Shown here: positions 59,637-64,000 of the stretch, piece after piece
Layout: every line of letters begins with the position of its first letter
Position numbering within the stretch: the stretch's first letter is position 1
NCBI RefSeq assembly: GCF_029873635.1
Contig: NC_080420.1
Location: 31,921,032-31,985,031 of the forward strand
Direction: 5' to 3'
DNA from: Malania oleifera
Lineage: Eukaryota > Streptophyta > Magnoliopsida > Santalales > Ximeniaceae
Length of the DNA: 64,000 bases
The notes under the pieces: model-generated
What the model was told of the DNA's origin: nothing
The model's input: the letters and a program-made list of their open reading frames with translations, nothing else
Database searches by the model: none
Position numbers and translations under genes: made by a program

Positions 59637-61065
59637 GTAATTCACACTTTGTATTAGAGCTGGTTTACATAGACTTAACCTTTATTTTTGTAAAAGATCA
59701 AAATGGCACACACCGGTGTAACCCTATTTGGTGAGGGACACTCGTCTACTAGACCACCAATTTTTTGTGATGTAAATTATACCTACTGGAAACGAAAGAT
59801 GAGTATATATTTTTTAACTGTTGATTGGAAAGTGTGGAGAATAATTTCTAAGGGAAATCATGTTCCTGTGAAATTAGTTTATAAAGTTAATGTACCAAAG
59901 ACAAAATATAAGTACACTGATGATGATTGGAAATCTGTTCAAATAAATGTTACTGTTATAAATCTTCTATTTTGTGCACTAGACGTTAATGAGTTTAATA
60001 GGGTAATGACTTATAAAACTGCTAAGAAAATAAGAAAAAAATTACAAGTAACATATGAAGGCACTAATTAAGGAAGTAAAAGATAGTAAGATAGATATGG
60101 CTGGACTAGTGAAATGAAAATAAAAAACCTTTGAAATGACTGTGTGATGAGTCTATTCATCCATGTGACAGATTCACTACATCACGGAATTCATTAAATA
60201 CTCTTGGCAAATCTTACCCTACTTATGAGTTGATTAGGAAAATCCTTAGGGGACTACCGCCAGTATGGGAAGCTAAAGCTACTGCTATAACCGAAGGAAG
60301 GAATCTGAAATAGATGTCAGTTAATGAATTGATCGAACTGCTCATCACTGCTAGCGATAAATGAGAGGAAAAAAAGCCGAATAAATCAAAGAGAGTTACA
60401 ACTCTTAAGACACCATCTAGTAGCTCTAGTGAAGGAAATGACTTAGAATCAGAAGATGACATGACTTTTCTAACAAGGAAGTTTGGAAAGTTCTTGAACA
60501 AGAATAGGAAGTTTAACAAAAAATTTCGGACCTCGAAATCAAAAAGTGGAAAGTCTAGCAAGAGGAGGCAAAAGGATGATCTTCCTACATGCTATAACTG
60601 TAGAGAAGTTGAGCATAAGAAGCCAGATTGTCCCCAGTTGAAGAAAGTGTCCAAGAAGAAGAAGAAGACACTAAAGATTGATTAGGATACTCATAGTACT
60701 AGTAGTTCAGAATCTGAATCTAGTGATAACCAGATTGCAAATCTGTGTCTGATGGCTCACGAAAACTACGAGGTACAATCTTTTTGCTTTGATTCATCTT
60801 ATTATTCCAGTGATTTTGAAAATGAAAATAACATGCTTTCTTATGATGAATTGCAACAATAATATTTGAACACTCTTAAAATGTTTGAGAAGAAAATTAA
60901 GAAAATTTTTGATTTGAAATGTAAAGTAAATGAACGATTTTTGAAAAATAGAATGAGTCTCGTGCATACGTGATAAAAGAAAATAATTTAAAAATGGAGG
61001 AATTAAAAAGAAGTTTGAAAGAAAATTCTAAAATTATTTATAAATTCAGAATAACTTTGAAAGAC

Positions 61066-61560
61066 TTCTTGGGGCAAGAGAGCTGTCAGAGAGATCGGCG
61101 GCGAGGCGTGGTCGCGACAGCGATGGCATGGTCGCGACAGCAATGGTAGCGATCTGGTGGTCTGCTATGGCAATATCAGTGCCGGCGAGGAGAGACGACT
61201 CCGTGCTGTTTTCCGGGAGATTATGAAGCTGGAGGCAAGGGAGTCGGGGATGCGGCGCTGGAAAAATATTAGGGCTTTGGGGAGGGAAAAAAAAAATTCT
61301 TGTGCAGGGTGTCTGTTGTTGCCAGTAGAAGGGCTGGCGGCGTCGTCGTTTGGACGAGGGTTGGTAGTTTCTTCGCCATCGTCTTGTGGTTCCTTCGTCG
61401 GTGCTGCGGTAGCGGAGCTGGTGGTGAACAGATTCACCGAATAATTGGAGCAGAGATCCTACGAATCTTTCTCCGATAACCATGTTAAATCTGTAATGAT
61501 TTATTTTCTCTGACTTTCTAATCCGTAACACAAATATCACTGAGCTATCCTTCCTAAATC
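61066..61560. other. GC-rich insert with a primer-site-like end
   Basis: An abrupt change to GC-rich sequence after the Copia Gag. Near 61478-61492 the minus strand reads ACATGGTTATCGGAGAAAG, close to the TGGTATCAGAG primer site. The block may thus be the leader of another LTR element on the minus strand, with its LTR to the right. Open frames on both strands are not assignable. Confidence 0.35.
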
Positions 61561-62230
61561 ACATTTTCTAACAGCACAAGCCAATAAAGACAATCTAAAT
61601 CTCCTAAAATATTTGAATTTGCCCATAAACTTGTAATTATCTTATTAAATAAAATTTAAACATGTAATTTTTTTACTTTACAATTCCCCAAAGTACCTAT
61701 CATAGTATCATTCTTAGTTAAATCCTTTTGGTTTGGATCATGTGGCAATTAAGGGATGATTTGCTTTTAGTGATACCTCTTTTTGTGCATTTAGGTGTTA
61801 TACCATAGCTCAAAGCGGTCTATTAACCTTATGAGATTTTGATAGCGGCCCATCATGACCTACTTTTGCTCGACTTCATATACATGAGAGCTTTGTGCAT
61901 TGACCTACCTTATTATTATTATTATTATTATTATCATCTATTTCCAGTGCTTCGACATTCAGCTTAACTAAACCTACATGATTGAGCCTTTAATATCCTC
62001 GTAATCTCAATAATAAGCCCACTAAAATCACCCAAACAATTCTAGTCAAAGTTTTTATTTTTAAATTCTCTCTTCATTTCTTATGGTTTTGATTGTTTCA
62101 TGTGATTCTTTTCCTTTCCTTGGGCATATCTTCCCTTGATTTTTTTTTTTAGCAGTATAAATAATTGGGTAATAATGAATATTTAAAAAAAAAAAAAAAA
62201 TGGGCATGGTTTGATTAGAACTAGATGAAC
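61561..62230. other. No recognisable gene
   Basis: A/T-rich spacer with a TTA microsatellite at about 61909-61936 and long T and A tracts. Confidence 0.5.
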
Positions 62231-62239
62231 ATTACTTCG

Positions 62240-64000
62240 ATTAGAGTAGTACTATACTTACCATCCAAAGACAACAGTATATGATGCAAAAAATAAAAAT
62301 AAAAAATTAAATTAAATTAAAAATTAGAACAAAAAAATTTAAAAATAAACAAAAACACCTTATTGCCACTTGCCAAAAATTAACTAAATCCTTAATGATA
62401 AAACATTTACATCCAAGTTAAAATTGTTAAAAAATTAACTAATTCCTTAATGATGACTACCAAAAAAAAAAAAAAAATTATCATTAACTAATTCCTTAAT
62501 GTTGACTACCAAAAAGTGAGGGCTGCTTTTGAAAATAATATAACAAAAAAAAAAAAAAAATTAAAAGTTAAAATCACAAACTAAAAATAAATAAAAACAC
62601 TTATGGCGAGTTGCCTGGGTTCTCTGTAGATTGGAAAATAATAATAATAATAATAATAATAATAATTGCATTTGCATTATCATCACATGCTTGTATTCTT
62701 AGCACAATGCAATGAAACAAGAATAAGAACTAGATGCATGCAAGCCTTGGAAAGTGAGGATGCTTTTGAATAAAAAAAAAAAAACTTTATCTATTCTAAA
62801 GCAAGAATAAAAGAAAAAACTTTTATCATCACTTGCTTGTAAATACAATGAAAACAAGAAATAGAAATAATCAATGGTGAATTTGGGACTTACGTATTAA
62901 TGCAAGTTAAAGCTCATGCATAAAGTACTTTTAATTTTTTTTTATTTTGTAGGATTAATTTATAATTATTCACTTATAATCATAAATTATAATATTAGAG
63001 CTCTAATCATTACTCAAAATAAAAAAATTGAAACCTATGTTAGATTTCCTCCTTAGTTGCACTTCTTTTTTACTTTTTATTTTAATTTAAAAATAATCTT
63101 CCAAATTTTATTTATTTGAACTTGGACTTTATATGGTAGTAAGCTGACTCGGTGCAATCTCAAAGAGACCTACTACTTTAAGTCTTTTATAAATATAATA
63201 TATAAGAAGGTTTTTGTCAATTGAGCGAGGGTGAGTTGTAACTTTTTTTTAAAATTTTTTTATTTTTTGATTACATAGGAATTCCAGCCACTAACAAGCC
63301 CTTCAGAATCCCTGATGCGGCACCAAACCTGCAAATTAAACTCCTCCCCTCGGAGGGTGTGTTTGTAACGGATAGTGGGCCAGTCGCTCTGTCTCTGAAG
63401 AGAGTAAATTTAGCTCAAGGACAAAACATTTGTTTGCAAGTCCTTGTCAAAAAATGAGGATACTTTTGAAAATATATATATATATATAAAATCAAAATTT
63501 AAAATTAAAAAAAAAATCAACAAATTCCCTTTATCAACACTTGCTTGAGTTCTTAGTATAACGTAATACCAAAAATTAAAAAAAAAAAATGACGATTGCC
63601 ATGACAACAAAGCATTTGCATCCAAATCCTAGCCAAAAGTTAAGGGTACTTTTGGAAAATAAATTTAAAAATTAAAAATTAAAAATAGGGACAATTTATT
63701 GTCACTTGCTTGTATTCTTTGTATAAGGCAATGAAAACAAAAACCCAAAAAAAAAAAAAATTTTTTAAGGACAAAGCATCATTTGTATTCTAAGTACTTA
63801 CCAAAAAGTAATGTATACTTTTGAAAAAAAAAAAAAAAAAAGTAAAAGTAAGAATAAATAAAACACTTTATCATTAGTCATTACTTGCTTAAATTTTTAG
63901 TCATGGCAATAAAAGCAAAAGACAAAAATAGTAAGGAAGAAATATTTGCATTTAAGCCCTTGCCAAAAAGTGAGAGCATTGGGGTGAAGGAGGTACCAAA
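62240..64000. repeat. Degenerate A/T-rich tandem repeat, unit about 160-185 bp
   Basis: Ordered landmarks recur: 'GAGGATACTTTTGAAAAT' (near 62520, 62757, 63457, 63643, 63810), 'CACTTGCTTGTATTCTTAGTATAA' variants, 'GCAATGAAAACAA' and 'AAGCATTTGCATCCAAG'. Spacing in the last 550 bp is about 185, 167 and 160 bp. Units are separated or interrupted by A tracts and an AAT microsatellite (62637-62667). The array reaches the window end. Confidence 0.65.

Larger units (their letters stand above)
57696..61065 (+). mobile_element. Copia element with UBN2-type Gag, 5' half
   Basis: Plus-oriented: 5' LTR 57696-59636, primer-site-like TTTGTATTAGAGCTGG at 59649, Gag from about 59.7 kb (RPPIFCDVNYTYWKRKM), zinc knuckle near 60.59 kb (CYNC...HKKPDC), an acidic Ser-rich stretch and a Lys-rich tail to about 61.06 kb. 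Same family architecture as the element at 23.2-25.4 kb. Pol and 3' LTR are absent. Several breaks. Confidence 0.75.

Noticed and set aside
61046-61540. 164-residue minus-strand frame rich in Arg and Ser
   Set aside because: It lies in a GC-rich block with open frames on both strands and no recognisable motif; probably retroelement leader.

Overview
The window is nuclear DNA of a flowering plant, most likely a eudicot with a repeat-rich genome. Three intron-containing host genes with plant-type proteins lie in a sea of LTR retrotransposons, L1- and RTE-type LINEs and small non-autonomous DNA transposons. I see no bacterial-style operons, CRISPR arrays, rRNA or tRNA genes. The species cannot be named from the sequence.

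Layout. 0-6.2 kb: the 5' end of an LTR element on the minus strand (LTR 651-995), a decayed L1 LINE (plus) and a decayed Ty3/Gypsy remnant (minus) holding a hAT-like MITE. 6.56-8.31 kb: seven 3' exons of a multi-pass membrane protein gene resembling plastid DUF2232 proteins; its 5' exons are not visible. 9.35-9.99 kb: a second copy of the same MITE. 11-26.5 kb: a Copia element with a UBN2-type Gag that received a 5'-truncated LINE (13-bp target duplication); that LINE in turn received a nearly whole Tork/Tnt1-like Copia element (5-bp target duplication). 27-34.5 kb: a Ty3/Gypsy element with 1.8-kb LTRs. 34.5-38.3 kb: a Copia LTR remnant and another L1 LINE with a probable solo LTR inside it.

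39.0-50.5 kb: the gene for translation initiation factor eIF3 subunit g, two coding exons with exact junctions separated by a 10.6-kb intron. The intron is packed with a hAT-like element, a LINE split by a 2.3-kb solo LTR, a small palindromic MITE and a second LINE. 52.1-54.5 kb: a convergently transcribed strictosidine-synthase-like gene with a signal peptide, three exons and an RTE fragment in intron 1. 54.6-56.2 kb: a GC-richer block without recognisable genes, perhaps organelle-derived. 57.2-61.1 kb: a Copia fragment and the 5' half of another UBN2-Gag Copia element. 62.2-64 kb: an A/T-rich degenerate tandem repeat of roughly 160-185 bp.

The genes do not form a pathway: one is translation machinery, one a probable plastid membrane protein, one a secreted beta-propeller of unknown substrate. 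The most curious signal is in the retroelement LTRs. Five LTRs, four Copia and one Gypsy, each carry a degenerate array of a short CpG-rich, near-palindromic phrase. The phrase differs between LTRs, but a Gypsy and a Copia LTR share the same one.
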